Shown one piece after another: positions 25,449 to 39,855 of a stretch of 64,000 bases of DNA. The translations under genes were made by a program, and so were the position numbers. Source of the stretch: Aradus depressus (taxonomy: Eukaryota; Arthropoda; Insecta; Hemiptera; Aradidae); contig OY759218.1 in the NCBI GenBank assembly GCA_963662175.1, positions 18,008,480 to 18,072,479 of the forward strand, in the 5' to 3' direction. Every line of letters begins with the position of its first letter. Position 1 is the first letter of the stretch. The notes below the pieces were generated by a model. That model worked only from the letters and a program-made list of their open reading frames with translations, was not told the DNA's origin and searched no databases.

Positions 25449-25997
25449 AACATTAATTATCTACAAAGAATACCAGGGTACTCCGTCGTTTATTTTAATT
25501 TATTTTTAAGTATTACGCGGCCACACTGAAGTACACATTTTTATTTTTTATTAGACCATTAAATATATAAATCTAAACTATATTATTCAAAGATATTTTC
25601 ACGATACAGGGCTGATACCACAAGTTTTTTTCAAAGCTGGTAGGGGGGGACTAGCTAACGTTTGTTTAAAAATAAACATGTCAGTAAATGAGAGGTTAAC
25701 ATTTAAGATAAGTCTTTTTAAGACACAATATCATTCTTCTGTGTCTTAAATTATCCAATAAAAAATTACTCCTATTATATTATTATTTAACGATATTCAA
25801 TAAGAATAAATACTCACTACTAATTAAATTAAATAACAATTTTGAGTAAAATGTAGTCTTCGGTCATGGCTTTCTTCTGAAGTGGTCAAATGAAAAAAAC
25901 TGAAAAAAAAAAATGAATAAGACCAATTAAAATATTAGGTTAAAACAAGCAGTTCTTGAACAGTGTCAAAAACTTACAGTTGAGAGGAAAAGGAGAC

Positions 25998-26166
25998 TCA
26001 GTCGAGAGAGGAGGCTTCCTTCTCCGGGATGTTGTTAAAACCATCTCCAGTGCCCCAATAGTAGGCTGGAGGGCCTTTCGTGAAACAGTACTTCTTCTTC
26101 AGAGGTTCTCCACCCTCCACCCAATACATTATATAGTAGTTACACATCTCATTTATGTTCGTTGGC
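25998..26166 (-). CDS. Phm: PHM exon 10 (Met copper ligand, stop)
   Basis: 169 bp after TTTTCCAG. Reads PTNINEMCNYYIMYWVEGG, with the CuM ligand Met292 and Cys293, then PLKKKYCFTKGPPAYYW and FNNIPEKEASSLD, and TGA. The first G completes a GGG glycine codon with exon 9. Confidence 0.96.
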
Positions 26167-29100
26167 CTGGAAAATAAATGGATCATTAGCTATATCATAA
26201 ACAGAAAGATGGTAGGATAGTCAAAATTGATGAAGAGTAAAGCGCTGATAGAACTATCAATTACTGGCTCCTCAAAGAAGTATTTTTCTCATTTATACCA
26301 ACAACCTGTTCTACAACTTCAATCGATGCCACTGTTACATTTATATCGACGACATTACACTCATAATAAATAGCGAAAATACTCTAACTGCAGAAAATTA
26401 AACTAAATTTATATTTTAATGATTTGGGCATATAATCAAGCATTATTAATAAATAGAAGTAAAGCAAAGGTCTCGATGATTCAATCTTTTGCAACAGAAC
26501 TCTCTGCAAATGTCAACATCCAATATCCCTACCAATGCCTATATACCTTCACCTGCGATACACAATGCTCCACTATTCAGTCACAATAAAGTATCTAGTA
26601 GACAGTACATCTAATTAGATCCCTCGTATTAAAGAAATAAGGAAAAACCTGAGGGCGGTGTCCAGTAGACTCGATCTAACTAGACGATACCTCTAGGAGC
26701 CCACATTACAGACCACATACAAGGACCAATAAAGAAAAACGTATGTTTAAAAAAAATATTGTCTCTACCACAAATTATACATTTTGTGAAATTGACAATA
26801 TTTTTTTAAAAACGTACGTTTTTCTTTATTTGTTATTAAGTGATTCACAATATCTCTGTAAAAAATGTTAAGTATCATATTTAACTAACCAAATCAATAA
26901 AAAAACAACACTGAATTTTGAAGAAGACTATTTAGAAACAACAGTATTAACACAATACTAAAATAGACAAATTTAAATTATTTTCCATACTACACGCTAC
27001 AGAACTGTTCGTTGCATCTTGTTGACAATATCTTTTGATACGGTTCTTGAACTAGAAATTACCTGATGCCAAAATTATATATTGAGTATTATAAACTATG
27101 TACCATCTGATTACAAAAACTTGTATAGCAGTTGTATGGAAGCAAAATCCTATATATACCCTATAATGGATAAAGTACTACCTGGTACAGCCCACGTTGC
27201 CCGGCAGTAACTTTTCGTCCAAAAACTTAGCTTGTTGATATTTAACATTTTTGCAGAGAGATTGTGAAACACTTAATAAATTATAAATAAAACACGAATG
27301 TTTTTTAAATATTGTCTATTTCACAAGATATCTTATTATCTCTATTTATATCTCTATTTCACAAGATATATATTATCTCGACGTTATACCTGTTATAACA
27401 GGAGGCTACAAAATAATAACTCTCTGTTGAGGATAGCCCGTCACCCAAAATTTCCTTCAAGGATATGCCCAGACACTATCCACTCAACAACCACTAAGGT
27501 CCCACATCAGCTTCATAGCCAGTCATTCTAACCACTCAGCAACGCGGCCTCCTTTTATTTAAGTAACGCTATTCACCACAAACATCCCCTCTGCTAGTCA
27601 GAGATTTCACACTCTCCCCTTTAAACTACGATAATTAATTGAACTAACCCAACATATGTAGTGACATGTCGATGACTCTCCATCGTACATCGAGCAGCCT
27701 AGAACACACAACACAACCTTCATTTGACAAAGTTAAAAAATTAACTACATAATATAGAAAAACAAAATTCTTTCTACGAATATATAAATAAAAAAAAATA
27801 TGTTAAATTTCTTGAAAAAATTGAACCAGTTACATGGATGTAACCACAATGTAAAATCAATCATTTTTGAATACTTACAGGCCCCGTATTGTTTTACGCA
27901 ATATTTTTCAACACTACTCTCTCTTCTATGATACAATAACGTAAGTAAAAAAAAAACGATGAATTTATAATAAATGAAAATATGCATATTATGATATGAA
28001 TTGGTGATTTAATTCTTATGCCACTGCATAGTAAAACGTAAAATGTGTTTGAATCCATGTTTGCAACTATAAAGGTACAACCAAAGGTTGCTAGCCGCAA
28101 GTTAAATCTGCCTGTTGTGATGAACGAATTTTTTTTTCTTCCAAATTTCGAGAATGGGTATTGCTCGAAAGTAGCCTTTTGTCATGTAGTAGAAGTATTG
28201 AAAAGCTTTTTTAAATTTTAATTATTCTAGCTCCACCAGGGCCTTACATTTTTGATAAATCCAAAAAATGCCTATTTTCGCCCTGGTGGGTGTGTCATTT
28301 TTTTGGTTATGGGTACATGAAAAATGTCATGGGTATAATAAATTTCAATCACTAGAAAAAAAATAAAAAAATTTTGATGGGAGGAACATGCTGAGTTTCC
28401 GCTTTTGACTTCTGTGGGAACCAGCGAGTAATTAGTACTTTTCTTCGTTTTCTTCTAGTTTTTGCTGTACAAATCGTGCTGAAATGCAACTTTTTCAGTT
28501 GGGTAATGACCAAATCCTTATTTATTAAAATCAGTGGAAATAATGGACATCTGAGGAGGTTCAACTTTTCGATGTAAGGCAGGACTTACATCACTTCATG
28601 CTTAACTCAGTTTTTTAAAACAAATAAGCCCGTGCGTGAAGTTAATCTTATAATACCCAACAACTTTTGTTTTTCCTTTTTTTCACAATTTCAATATACG
28701 AAAATAGCAAGATATAACTACCTCCTTGCAATAGGCTCTCAGTTTCTCTCGAATTTTTGCAAAAGTCAAATTTGATACCTCAAGAAGGAAAGAAATCATG
28801 ATGCTGTTACTTTTTTACAATTATTGAAAATTCTTAAAACATTTTCCTTAACCCGTAATCAAAATAATGCCGCGTCCACCCATAGAGGTAATTTTTTTAA
28901 AGCCATAGTGGAACCTGAAAAATCCATCATTTTTTATTAAATGGCTTCTGGACACACTTTTCCGACCTTGGGGTCAGCTAATTAAATAAATTCAAATTCT
29001 TGTTAAGGGAATTAACATTAAGATTTAGAATAGTCTCGTTGTTGGGGGATTTTTTCCTGATAACAAAAACAAAAAATAATTAAATAGAAAATAGAGCCCA

Positions 29101-32100
29101 ACTCCCTATGACTACTAGAAATGGGTTAGAAATTCAATGATTTAGTAGTAAGTTAGACGTTAGACAGTGAGTGAATTGTTAACAGTTTAGCTCTATTATA
29201 TTTAACAGAAAATAGGTTGTAGCGTTCGTATTCGGATCAACGGCGACTTTGCAGAAGCGGACAGGAACACACCCTTGTAGTTCGATAAAAAACAGATGAT
29301 ATTTTTCTTATTATTATACAGATGAAATTATTAATTTACGCAAGAAAATATACTGAATAAATGTTCACGTTATATATATTTTTCTTATCCTGCATTTTCG
29401 AAAGAAAAGAGTGACGAGGGTAAAGTGGTGACCCCGACGTGATAACGGTGAGAATTTTAAATATTTGTTTAGTTATTTTTTGTCTCCGCTCTGATTCCCA
29501 CGATGACGGAAGGGGAAAATAAAGGAGACACGAAATCAGTGGCGGCCTTTGCACCAGCAGCTAACAAAGTCCCACCATTCTGGAAGCCTGACCCTGAACT
29601 TTGGTTCTGTCAGGTTGAGGCCGTTTTTGCCCGCTCTCAAATTACCAACTCACTGACAAAATTTAACACAATTGTTAGTTCTTTGGAGTTTGAGATCCTT
29701 CAACATGCGGCAGACATTGTAAAAAAAACCTGGCAGTACCCCCTATGAAGATTTAAAAAAGAGATTGGTTGGTGCGTTTACGGAATCAGAAAATACGCGC
29801 ATCCAACAGCTCCTTGAAGGGAAACAACTGGGGGATGAGAAACCCTCCCGATTACTGCAGCAAATGCATCATTTGGCTGGCGATGCGGTAGCATCTGAAG
29901 TAATGAGGACCCTTTGGTTGTGCGCACTTCCACCCAATACACAAGCAATATTGCTCTCCACGGGACATCAGGACCTCAACAAGTTGGCTGAGGTAGCGGA
30001 CAGGATCCACGAAGTACAACGGCCCCATGAAGTTCACGCTATGGCACATACAAGTGAATCATCCCAATTGTTGGAAGAAATAAGGCAGCTATCACGGGAG
30101 GTAGCCGAGCTCAAAATGTCCCATCGACGCAACGAACCGCCAAAACAGGGACCTAGAGGCAGAAGCGGTTCTCGCGGCAGGAGGAAGACATCCACCGACC
30201 CAAATTGGCTCTGTTTTTATCATTATAAATTCCGGGAGAGGGCCAAGAAGTGTGAGTCACCCTGCGCATGGGAACACACGCAGACCACCAAGCCGGAAAA
30301 CTGAAGCAGGTGTCGGGTGTGGCGTTAACCGACACTCTGACGCTCCAACGCCGTTTATTCGTGACTGATCAACGGAGTCAGCGTGTATTTTTGGTTGACA
30401 CGGGGGCGGCCATTTCAGTCATCCCACCTTTGAAAAATATTAGGAGACGGCCACAGGAATTTTATTTATATGCAGCCAACGGTTCCAGAATATCAACATT
30501 CGGTGAAGCAACTCTTCAACTGGACTTCGGGTTGCGGCGAGTTTTTACCTGGAAGTTTGATATTGCTGACATCCCCAAAGAAATTTTAGGTGCAGATTTT
30601 TTGTACAATTTTCACCTTGTGGCTGATCTTAATGGACGCAGGCTTCTTGATCAGCTTACTGGTCTGGCTACACCCAGGAAGGTCTCAGTCAATGCGCAGA
30701 GTACTATTTCCCCTATTTCTGGCTCGCAACCTTTCGAAGGAATATTAAAGGAATTCCCAAGGATCACCAGGCCTTCACCAATCCAGAGCCCTGTAAAGCA
30801 TAAGGTTTTTCATCATATCGAGACGACTGGAAGACCCGTGTATGCCAAGGCCAGAAGACTCCCGCCAGAAAAGTATCAGGCTGTAAAGGAAGAGTTCCGG
30901 CGAATGGTAGCGGAAGGGACATGTAGACCTTCAAAGAGTCAGTGGTCCAGTCCTCTTCACGTGGTCATCAAGAAGGACGGCCAGCTTCGACCTTGCGGGG
31001 ACTACCGCATGTTGAATGCCCAAACGACACCTGACCGATATGGAGTTCCCAATTTGAATGATTTTAATCTAGGTTTACATGGGAAAAAAATCTTTACTAA
31101 ATTGGACTTGGTCAGGGCATACTTTCAGATACCTGTTGCAGAAGAAGATATTTCCAAAACCGCTATCATCACACCATTCGGTCTCTATGAGTTTGTCAGG
31201 ATGTGTTTCGGTCTCAGGAATGCAGCCCAAACTTTCCAACGGTTCATGGATTCCATCTTTAGGGACTTGCCGTACTGTTTTGTTTATTTAGACGACATCT
31301 TAGTGGCATCCTCCAACATCCAGGAACATGAGATGCATCTTAGAGAAGTTTTCCGTCGGCTCGACGAAAATGGCATTGTCATAAACCCTAGCAAATGTAA
31401 GTTTGGGCAAGCCGAAATGGAATTCCTGGGGTATCGAGTAACGCAAGACGGAGTTATCCCCTTAGCGGACAAGGTAGCGGCGATTTCTAATTATCCGAAA
31501 CCCGCGACCATCAGAGAATTGCGTAGTTTCCTCGGAATGCTGAACTTTTATAGGCAATGCATTCCTAAGGCGGCTGATCTTCAAAAGCCGTTGAACCAGT
31601 TCTTACACCTGGCCAAGAAGAACGATAGAACCCCCGTCCCATGGACATCGGAGGCCGACGAAGCCTTTTTGAGATGTAAGGATGGAATACAGAAGGCCAC
31701 ACTTCTCGGACATCCCCAGGTAAATGCAAAGATTTCCTTAGCTTGCGATGCCTCCGGAACGTGCATGGGAGCTGTTTTGCAACAATGGGAAGAGGACCAC
31801 TGGGTTCCCCTAGGGTTCTTTTCCAAGGCCCTATCGAACGCACAGCAGAGCTACTCTACTTACGATCGAGAACTGCTCGCTATCTACTCTGCTGTACGTC
31901 ACTTTAGACAGTTGTTGGAAGGACGGGAATTCATCATTTTGACGGACCATAAACCCCTTATTTATGCCTTCAGGCAGAAACCGGATTCAGCTTCCCCGAT
32001 GAGGATCCGGCATCTAAATTTTATTGGACAGTTCTGTTCGACCATCCAGCATGTGGATGGGGACAATAACATAGTCGCAGACGCATTGTCACGGGTCGAG

Positions 32101-35100
32101 GAGTTGATGCTTGCCAATGACTTAGGTCGCCTGGCCCAAGGACAAGAGGAAGACCCAAACCTGTCTTCCTTAATGCAACAGGGGAATCTCCAGTTGAGGT
32201 ATTTTCATCTTCCCGGCAGTGAACGTCCTGTGTTGTGCGAAACGTCAACTAAGAAAGCACGTCCTTATCTACCAGAAAAATTTCGCCATCAAGCTTTCCG
32301 CAGCGTCCACAACTTAAGCCATCTAGGAGTCCGCGCGACCAGGAAGTTAGTTTGTGGTAAATATTTTTGGCCTAACATGATGAAGGAAGTTACCCTTTGG
32401 ACCCGAGCGTGCGTGGCTTGTCAGAAGGCCAAAATCGGTAGGCATACCGTCACACCTCCCGGTAGCTTTCCGGCGGTTGGACGGTTTGAACATGTGCACC
32501 TCGACATAGTGGGACCATTGCCGCCTTCGAACGGTAAGCGGTATTGCATAACCCTGATAGACCGTTTTACCAGGTGGCCAGAGGCTATTCCTGTGGAGAA
32601 CATAACCGCAGAAGAGGTGGCTAGAGCATTTTACACATTCTGGATTGCTCGCTTTGGAGTACCAGCTCAAGTGACTACTGACCAAGGTCGCCAATTTGAA
32701 TCCGATCTTTTCGGAAAACTGACGCGGCTGTTGGGCACACAACGTATTCGAACAACGAGTTACCATCCACAAGCAAATGGTTGCGTAGAGTGATGGCACC
32801 GCTCCCTGAAAAACGCACTAAGGGCACACATGGATGCGGACAACTGGACAAGCATATTGCCTACCGTTCTGCTGGGGCTGAGATCCGCGGTCAGGGAGGA
32901 CATAGGAGCTAGCGCCGCTGAAGCAGTATATGGCAAAACGCTGCGATTACCTGGAGAATTCCTAGACCCCGGTAATAGAAATGAAGATCGGGAGAGTTCT
33001 ATTCAGCACCTTCAGGAACGATGCGCAGGTTGAGTCCTGCTAAATTCCGCAGCAGTACGAGACCATTCTTCGTACCGAAGGACCTATTGACCTGCTCCCA
33101 TGTATTCCTCAGGGATGACACGGTGAAGAGACCTCTGACGCCACCGTACACGGGCCCATACCGGGTTCGTCAAAGAGACATCAAGACCTACCGGATAGAA
33201 GTTCGCGGAAAAGAGCTCGTGGTGGCGTTGGATCGGTTAAAACCTGCCTTCCACCTCTGTGAAGGCGAGTCAACGCCGGACGGACATCATTCCGGTCTTG
33301 GCGGGCCGCACTCGTGCCAAGAGAAGGAAGGCACCGAAGGGCGTGTTTCGTCCGCGTATCGCACGCGCAGCGGAAGACTGGTGCGACCGAAGGTCCGTTT
33401 CCGCAACGTCGTCGTTGGGGGGAAGTGATGTAGCGTTCGTATTCGGATCAACGGCGACTTTGCAGAAGCGGACAGGAACACACCCTCATAGTTCGATAAA
33501 AAACAGATGATATTTTTATTATTATTATACAGATGAAATTATTAGTTTACACAAGAAAATATACTGAATAAATGTTCACGTTATATATATTTTTCTTATC
33601 CTGCATTTTCGAAAGAAAAGAGTGACGAGGGTAAAAGGTCATAGATTATTAGTAAAGCCCCTGCCCCCCCCCCCCCCCAAAAAAAAAAAAAAATCATGAG
33701 CCTATTGTGACTCATGCCCGGGCTTTAACGACGTGATCATATCGCCTACTCACGCTCCTTCGTCGCTCAGATGGACATGAGCCCAACTCTACTGTGGGAG
33801 TCCTAAATTTTACCTGTATAGGTTTATTCACCTAGGGTTTCCTTCTTTAACGAGTACATAACATCGTACAGGCTCGGGACCATTGCTTAACGTCCCAACC
33901 GAAGAGAATAAGAAAATATAAATGTTAATTCATGCAGAATATATCTTATTCACGGAGTATATTCTTTCCAAATAAACCTAGAAATAATGTGTTTACGTTA
34001 CTTAATATTTTCTGTTTAACCAACTCATTTTTTGCCCCATCGACTTCTTCGACCTATCAAACACTAAAAAAAAAAAAATATGAACTTTGAATAGGAAATG
34101 TGTCTTACGAGAATATCATTTTTTTTTACGGTGATACTTGTGTCTAGGACGGGGTAGAACATTTCTGGGAGAAGGGGATTCTTCTTCCCAAGAAGAGTCC
34201 ATTCGTTTTCTCCGCTCTCATTACGTACCCTGTATCCGGAAACCACTTTACCTGGACACAAAACAGAATCAGTGTCAACAAGATCCATAGAAAATGTGTA
34301 TATATAAATGAATAAATAAAAATACGTAGCAATAACAAACATATATGACGGTATATATATACAACGGAGATAGGCGCGCATGATTTCATATCACATTCAT
34401 TATCATATGAACTTTTGGTTCATATATAAGGGTTTTGCCCTTAAACGGAAGATGCCTCCCTCTTGCACCTGGGGTTAGGTCAGGGTGTAAGTATCATAAC
34501 CAGCCACTGGATTCGAACTCCCAACCGTCGCCTCTCTAGGCGGACACTCTATATAATATTATTATTATATTATATCTATACAAAAAAAAGAGTCACCCTG
34601 GCTTGAATTATTTGTAAAAACTATAAGTTGCCACTGTTTTTTAGGACCCTCCTTCTTGTTTGTTAGATTTGACTGACCATCAGTAGGTTCCTTACTATTG
34701 GACTTCTGAAACCACATATAAAATGTAGTATCGATATATTCATTCCATTGCGAGTCATTAATGTTTTGGAGTTTAGCCCCTCCATTAAGCTAATTTCGTG
34801 ACGATACATATACATTTATTTGGATTCTGTAGTTGAGTCATCCTCCCCTTTGGTCGATTTGAAAATCTAACCCTTCGAGAGTTATCGTTTCCACAGACAC
34901 ATGCATGTTTTTTTTTTTTTTTTTTCATATTTGGACTCAAGGGGTCGGTTCCAGCAAAAAGACAACATAATTCCTTCATACTAAGTAAAGCTGTGGAAGA
35001 GAAAATCTGATAAGAGAAACGATATAAAATCTCGCTAAGAAAATAATTACCTAATTGATGCGTATGAGTTCGAAATGCAAATGGATGAAGCACTTTGTCT

Positions 35101-38100
35101 TCTTCTATTTTACAGGAAGTTTCCATGTGTTCCACTGAGAAGGGGGGAATCCAGCCTCCAGTTCCAAGGAGCAACACTCCAGCCAGCTTGGGCATCCTAA
35201 AAGAACAATTCAGAAAACACAATTACTACAAGAATATGAAGATGGCTGATGTAGTGAGAAGTGATTATTTCACAGGTTGTCAAATAAAATGTAGTTTGAC
35301 CTCTCACAGATTTTTATTAGAAGCACCTACTTCTAATAAAAATCTGTGAGAGGTCATACTACATTTTATTTGACAACCTGTGAAATTAGTACAAGATATC
35401 TCTGTCTATGTAACAACTCTCCTCAAACATTATTTTTTATAGTCATATTCTTTATTTATTTATTTTCACATGTCACTATGAGATTTTAAGAATTTTTATT
35501 TGCCATAAAAATGCTGAGAAAAACAATTTTAATAAAAATGAAAAGAGACAGATATTGTTTAAAAGCCAAGACAAGAAAATCAAAATACAACATGAAATTA
35601 TATTTAGAGATTAACTAACAAGAGATGATCGGTGGCAGACCTCTAAGTCTATGTAACATCCAAAACACTCCTTATAGAGTATTCTTTGTAATTATATTCA
35701 TTATTTATTCAAACAGGTCACTATGTAATCTAATAATTTTTATTGACCAGAAAAATAAGAAAAGTTGTCGGAGAATCATCGACAATGTGATTCCCAAGCA
35801 AGAATTAATAATTCAAGTTTTCGTTCTCCCGCCAAAGCCAATCGACCGTTTGAGCTAAAACTCAATTTTGCCTTACATAGTGGCTTCTGAATCCCCACAC
35901 TAAATTAGTATGTGTCGCAACATTCATCGCATCGACGCAGTTATTGGGATTTTTGATTCAAGCCCAAATGGCCTAAAAGACAAGTACTACCAAATAATTA
36001 TATACATCGTACTACAAAGACGTATATACATACATCAAAACACGCAGTCGTATACATACAAATATATATAATTGAATGATATTTACATATGGTTTCCTAA
36101 ATTAACTAGAAATTCATATCCAATGATTGAAGAGGTGTGTGCGCTTACATATTTCTATTCAGAGTTTATACTTTCAATCAAAATTCACATAATATAGTAC
36201 CATACAAAAGTCGAAAAATTAGGTGGGCCTTATGAAAATACATTAGGTTAATTAAGGAACTGATCATTTTTAACAAAAAAATTCCAGTTAAAATGGGGCT
36301 AATTTTGATTGATATGTGAATAGTTTTATGAATAAGTTTATCAAATTATCTAAACATTTCAAGCGTGCCACCAAAAATGCTTACTTACATGTTTTGGAAC
36401 CGCAGCTATAGAATATACTGAATCATGCATATAACATTTAATACATCCAAAGCCTTTATTACTTAGTTCATGCTTGCAACAAGTTAGGAAGTAAGTTTTT
36501 ACTATTTTTATTGCCTAAGCCTTTGAGATATATCAAAATGAAGTATAGAGGAATTGTTGGCGTATAATAAAATAATAACGTGCTCAACAAAAAAAAGTCC
36601 GTTGTCTGTTCGTACGTTTGTAGCAAATTGGAGTAAAAACTGCCGATTTTGATGAAATTTCATATGGAGCACCTTTACAAGCCCGATTGAATCATAGGCT
36701 GTGTACCGTCCCAAACATGTGAACGGGAAGAGGGGGTGAGTCAAAATATAAAATGAATGCCAATGAATAAAAATAATAATACTCTTTAACAATTCATAGG
36801 TTTTCATGAAATTTCACAGTCACGAACCACCGGCTTTAAAATCATTGAAAATTCCAACTTATTTCTAAAATCATGTAAATTAAAGAGTCTCCGGGCGAAG
36901 CCGGGTAACCTGCTATAATAAAAAAAATAAAATAATAACATGTAAAAGTCGTTCAATATAAATAAAAAATAAAATAAAACTGCTAAAGTAAAATAACCAA
37001 CTGAACTATGATACTTACTGCTTCTTAGTGTAATACAAATTAATGCCCGAACTGTCAGTTTTGCCATCTGGAAAATAATAACAAAATAATTACCAATTGG
37101 AAAATAATTGAAAACTAGTGAATAAATCTCATTGTTAGTTAGTTATTATGACTCATGCCCGGGCTTTAACTTCGAGGTCAGATCCCCTACTACCAGAGAG
37201 CTCTTTCATCGCTCTGGAGAACATAAGCCCGAGTCTACTGTGGGAGTCCTAAAGGTTGCCTACCTAGGATATTCAACTAGGATAGGAGACTTTAACGAGT
37301 ACCTGACATCGTACAGACTAGGGATGTCTATGATTTAACTACATTAAGCTCGCAAAGTTACTATTTTGGATACAAAAGCTCACACTAATAATCAAAATAT
37401 AAAAATTATAATCACTTATTTTTTCACAAAAACTCATAACCTTTTACATAAAAACAAAGAACTTGTTTAACTGTTATATTGTCTAATTCCGCAAGAATAT
37501 ATACATAAAGTGTACCGTTGTCGATTTAGGCCATCGTCAGCACAAAGTTGAAAAGCGACAGAAATGATGTTCAAAACGCAATATACGAGGGACGTTCAAT
37601 AATTAACGAGACAAATGGCTGTGGACAAAAAACGTTTTATTCAACGACAATGAAACTTACCTTACTTTCCCACGTAATCTCCACTAACATTTAGGCACTC
37701 ATCCCATCGCTTTGGGACCTTTCTAATTTCTGTGGTAAAAAATGCTTGACCTTGCTAACGGAGCTACTTGTGTACAGCTTTTGTGACTACTTCACTGTCT
37801 TCGAACTTGGTGCTGCGTAAAAACTCTTTGAGTGGGCCGAACAGATGTAAATCGGACGGCGCGAGGTCGTGACTATAAAGCGGATGGCAACAACTCCCAA
37901 CCCAAATTTTCGATCCTCTCCGACTTTTTTGGGCGGGAGTTGTCGTGTAGCAGAATCATACCTTTTGAGAGAGCACCCTAGCGTTTTCTCCTTGATCAAA
38001 TGCACGGTTTCAACACTAACATTACACAAATCAGCAATTGTAGTGATTTTTATAAGTCTGTCGAATAAGGTCATTTATGCAATTTTACAGCGCGTCGGTC

Positions 38101-39855
38101 GAGACTTCAACCGGTCGTCCGGAGCGATGAATATCGGTGACACTTCTTCTGTCCCATTTAAACCGTTTTATCTATTTATACACGTTTCCGCGGCTTAAAC
38201 ACTCTTCATTACTGCTTCAACATTCTCAAGTTAATTTCGGCCGATTTCACTACTCCAAGGTTGCCAACTTGACCCTCAGAAAGTTTCATCTAATAATATT
38301 TAGTAGTTTTCCCACTATTGCAGTTTGTCTCGTTAATTATTGAACGTCCCTCGTACATACATCGCAGAAATGTATTCGAATATTCACTTTTTTTACTTTC
38401 TTTGCATGTGCGAACTACTTTTTATATTTGGCTATACACATTATAAGTTAAGTAAAACACTTAAATATAACATAGTAATATAAATTGATCCGCAAACTAC
38501 ACAGGCTCCTGTGAAACTAAGCACTAGGCTGTTTCCTTGTGCGCATCCTAATTGTTTGCCACTCAGTGCTTTTATCATTACATATAAAAAAAAGCAAAAG
38601 GTATCTATGCACTGATATAATTCTGAGGCACTTCCAAGTGTCATAGGGATCTGGAAATTTGCATGGTTTAGGAAAAAGATCCTACAAACATAAACTATTT
38701 ATGTTAGTGCCACTGGAGAGTTAAACCTACTGTAACCTCCCCATATCGGTTCAACCACTAATTATGACAAGAACCCAATAACAAGGTTCTGTGCGTGGGC
38801 CTGTGGGAATAAAAACTATTCAAAAATAGTTGTCACCCGTTGACGGGGAGATACTGATTGAGTGAAATCAGATCGAATTAATTGAATATTACCAGTAAAT
38901 AAAGCGGAGTTAAAACAGTAAACGCCCTCCCCTCCGCAGTGAGAGGTAATGAGATGAGAGAGAGAAGCGCCCTCCCCCTGCACCCCCACTATCTAACACC
39001 CTTCTTTCCCCAACTCGCAACTCGAAAATATTATTTAATTCAGTTATTTCTAACTTCAGCGAAAAATATATATAGAATACAATTTTTTTTAAATTTAAAT
39101 GTCTTTCATATTAATTCAAGAATGTTTTCACTTAGTATCAATAGTAACTGAGAAAACGTGAAATAACTGTTTACCCAAACTAAAAGGTGAACTTAAATGT
39201 TATTCCTGAATAGGCAGACGCCGAATATGAAGTTTGATTGCAACCAGTTCACTAATTTTCCTGTGATGATGGAAGGAACAGACACACAGACTTGTGCGAA
39301 AAAATGTATACAACAAAAAATAAAAATAAAAATATCTTTAATACGGATTCTGTAACTTTTTCAAGTAAGATCAAACTAACTGAGAAAATATGAAATAACT
39401 GCTTCTTTCGCAAAGTAAACCTCCCTTCCCCCCCATTCAGGGATTTCGTGAATAGGCAGATTCAAATATGAAGTTTGTTTGCAAATTTCATATTAGTACG
39501 TTGAGTTTTTTTCCTGCGACGGTGGACAAACAGACATGAAAGCTAAAAGCACTTGTATGGTCTTTGTTTGACTTGAAACAGATAAAACAGAAATAGTTTT
39601 CAAAAATACATACTGTACCGACAGCAGACTCTTTACAGCAGTTTTATTTACAAGATGTTACTGCTAATTTCGAAATGGGGGGGGGGGGGGGGGGGGGGGG
39701 GCATTATTTCACTTATTTCTTTTATATACTTTGTACTCTACGTATAGTACAGTACTCTCTACTATGAACCCTATTATTTAGTTTTTTTTAATTTCTTACT
39801 ATTGTATTTTCTCAACTCAAATATCTGTAACAGTCAGCATGTTCCGTTAAGGTAG

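Larger units (their letters stand above)
29218..33635 (+). mobile_element. CsRn1-type Ty3/Gypsy LTR retrotransposon, full length, disabled
   Basis: 4.4-kb element in PHM intron 8, antisense to PHM. Order: 5' LTR, tRNA-Trp primer site, gag, pol (protease, reverse transcriptase, RNase H, integrase), polypurine tract, 3' LTR, with a 4-bp AGGT duplication on both sides. CsRn1 membership rests on the CHCC Gag knuckle (C-x2-H-x9-C-x3-C) plus the Trp primer site, both hallmarks of that clade. There is no env. The LTRs differ at 5 of 207 positions by my count, so the insertion is fairly young. Gag has one frameshift, and pol has one in-frame TGA and one frameshift, so it should not be autonomous. Confidence 0.95.

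Noticed and set aside
27180..27295. Possible PHM exon (minus strand, ending GNVGCT before a GTAGTA donor, with matching phase)
   Set aside because: It lacks the AARC motif required here, and part of it is a repeat shared with 15.57 kb. The real exon at 27649-27698 fits in motif and phase.
27879..27940. Possible small PHM exon flanked by TATCATAG and GTAAGT
   Set aside because: The frame needed to join exons 8 and 10 contains a stop, and no PHM motif is encoded.
32347..32799. 150-codon open frame on the minus strand within the retrotransposon
   Set aside because: Antisense shadow of the integrase coding region, with no family motif.
37787..38198. Two overlapping open frames of about 100 codons on opposite strands
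   Set aside because: Both are out-of-frame readings of the decayed mariner transposase.
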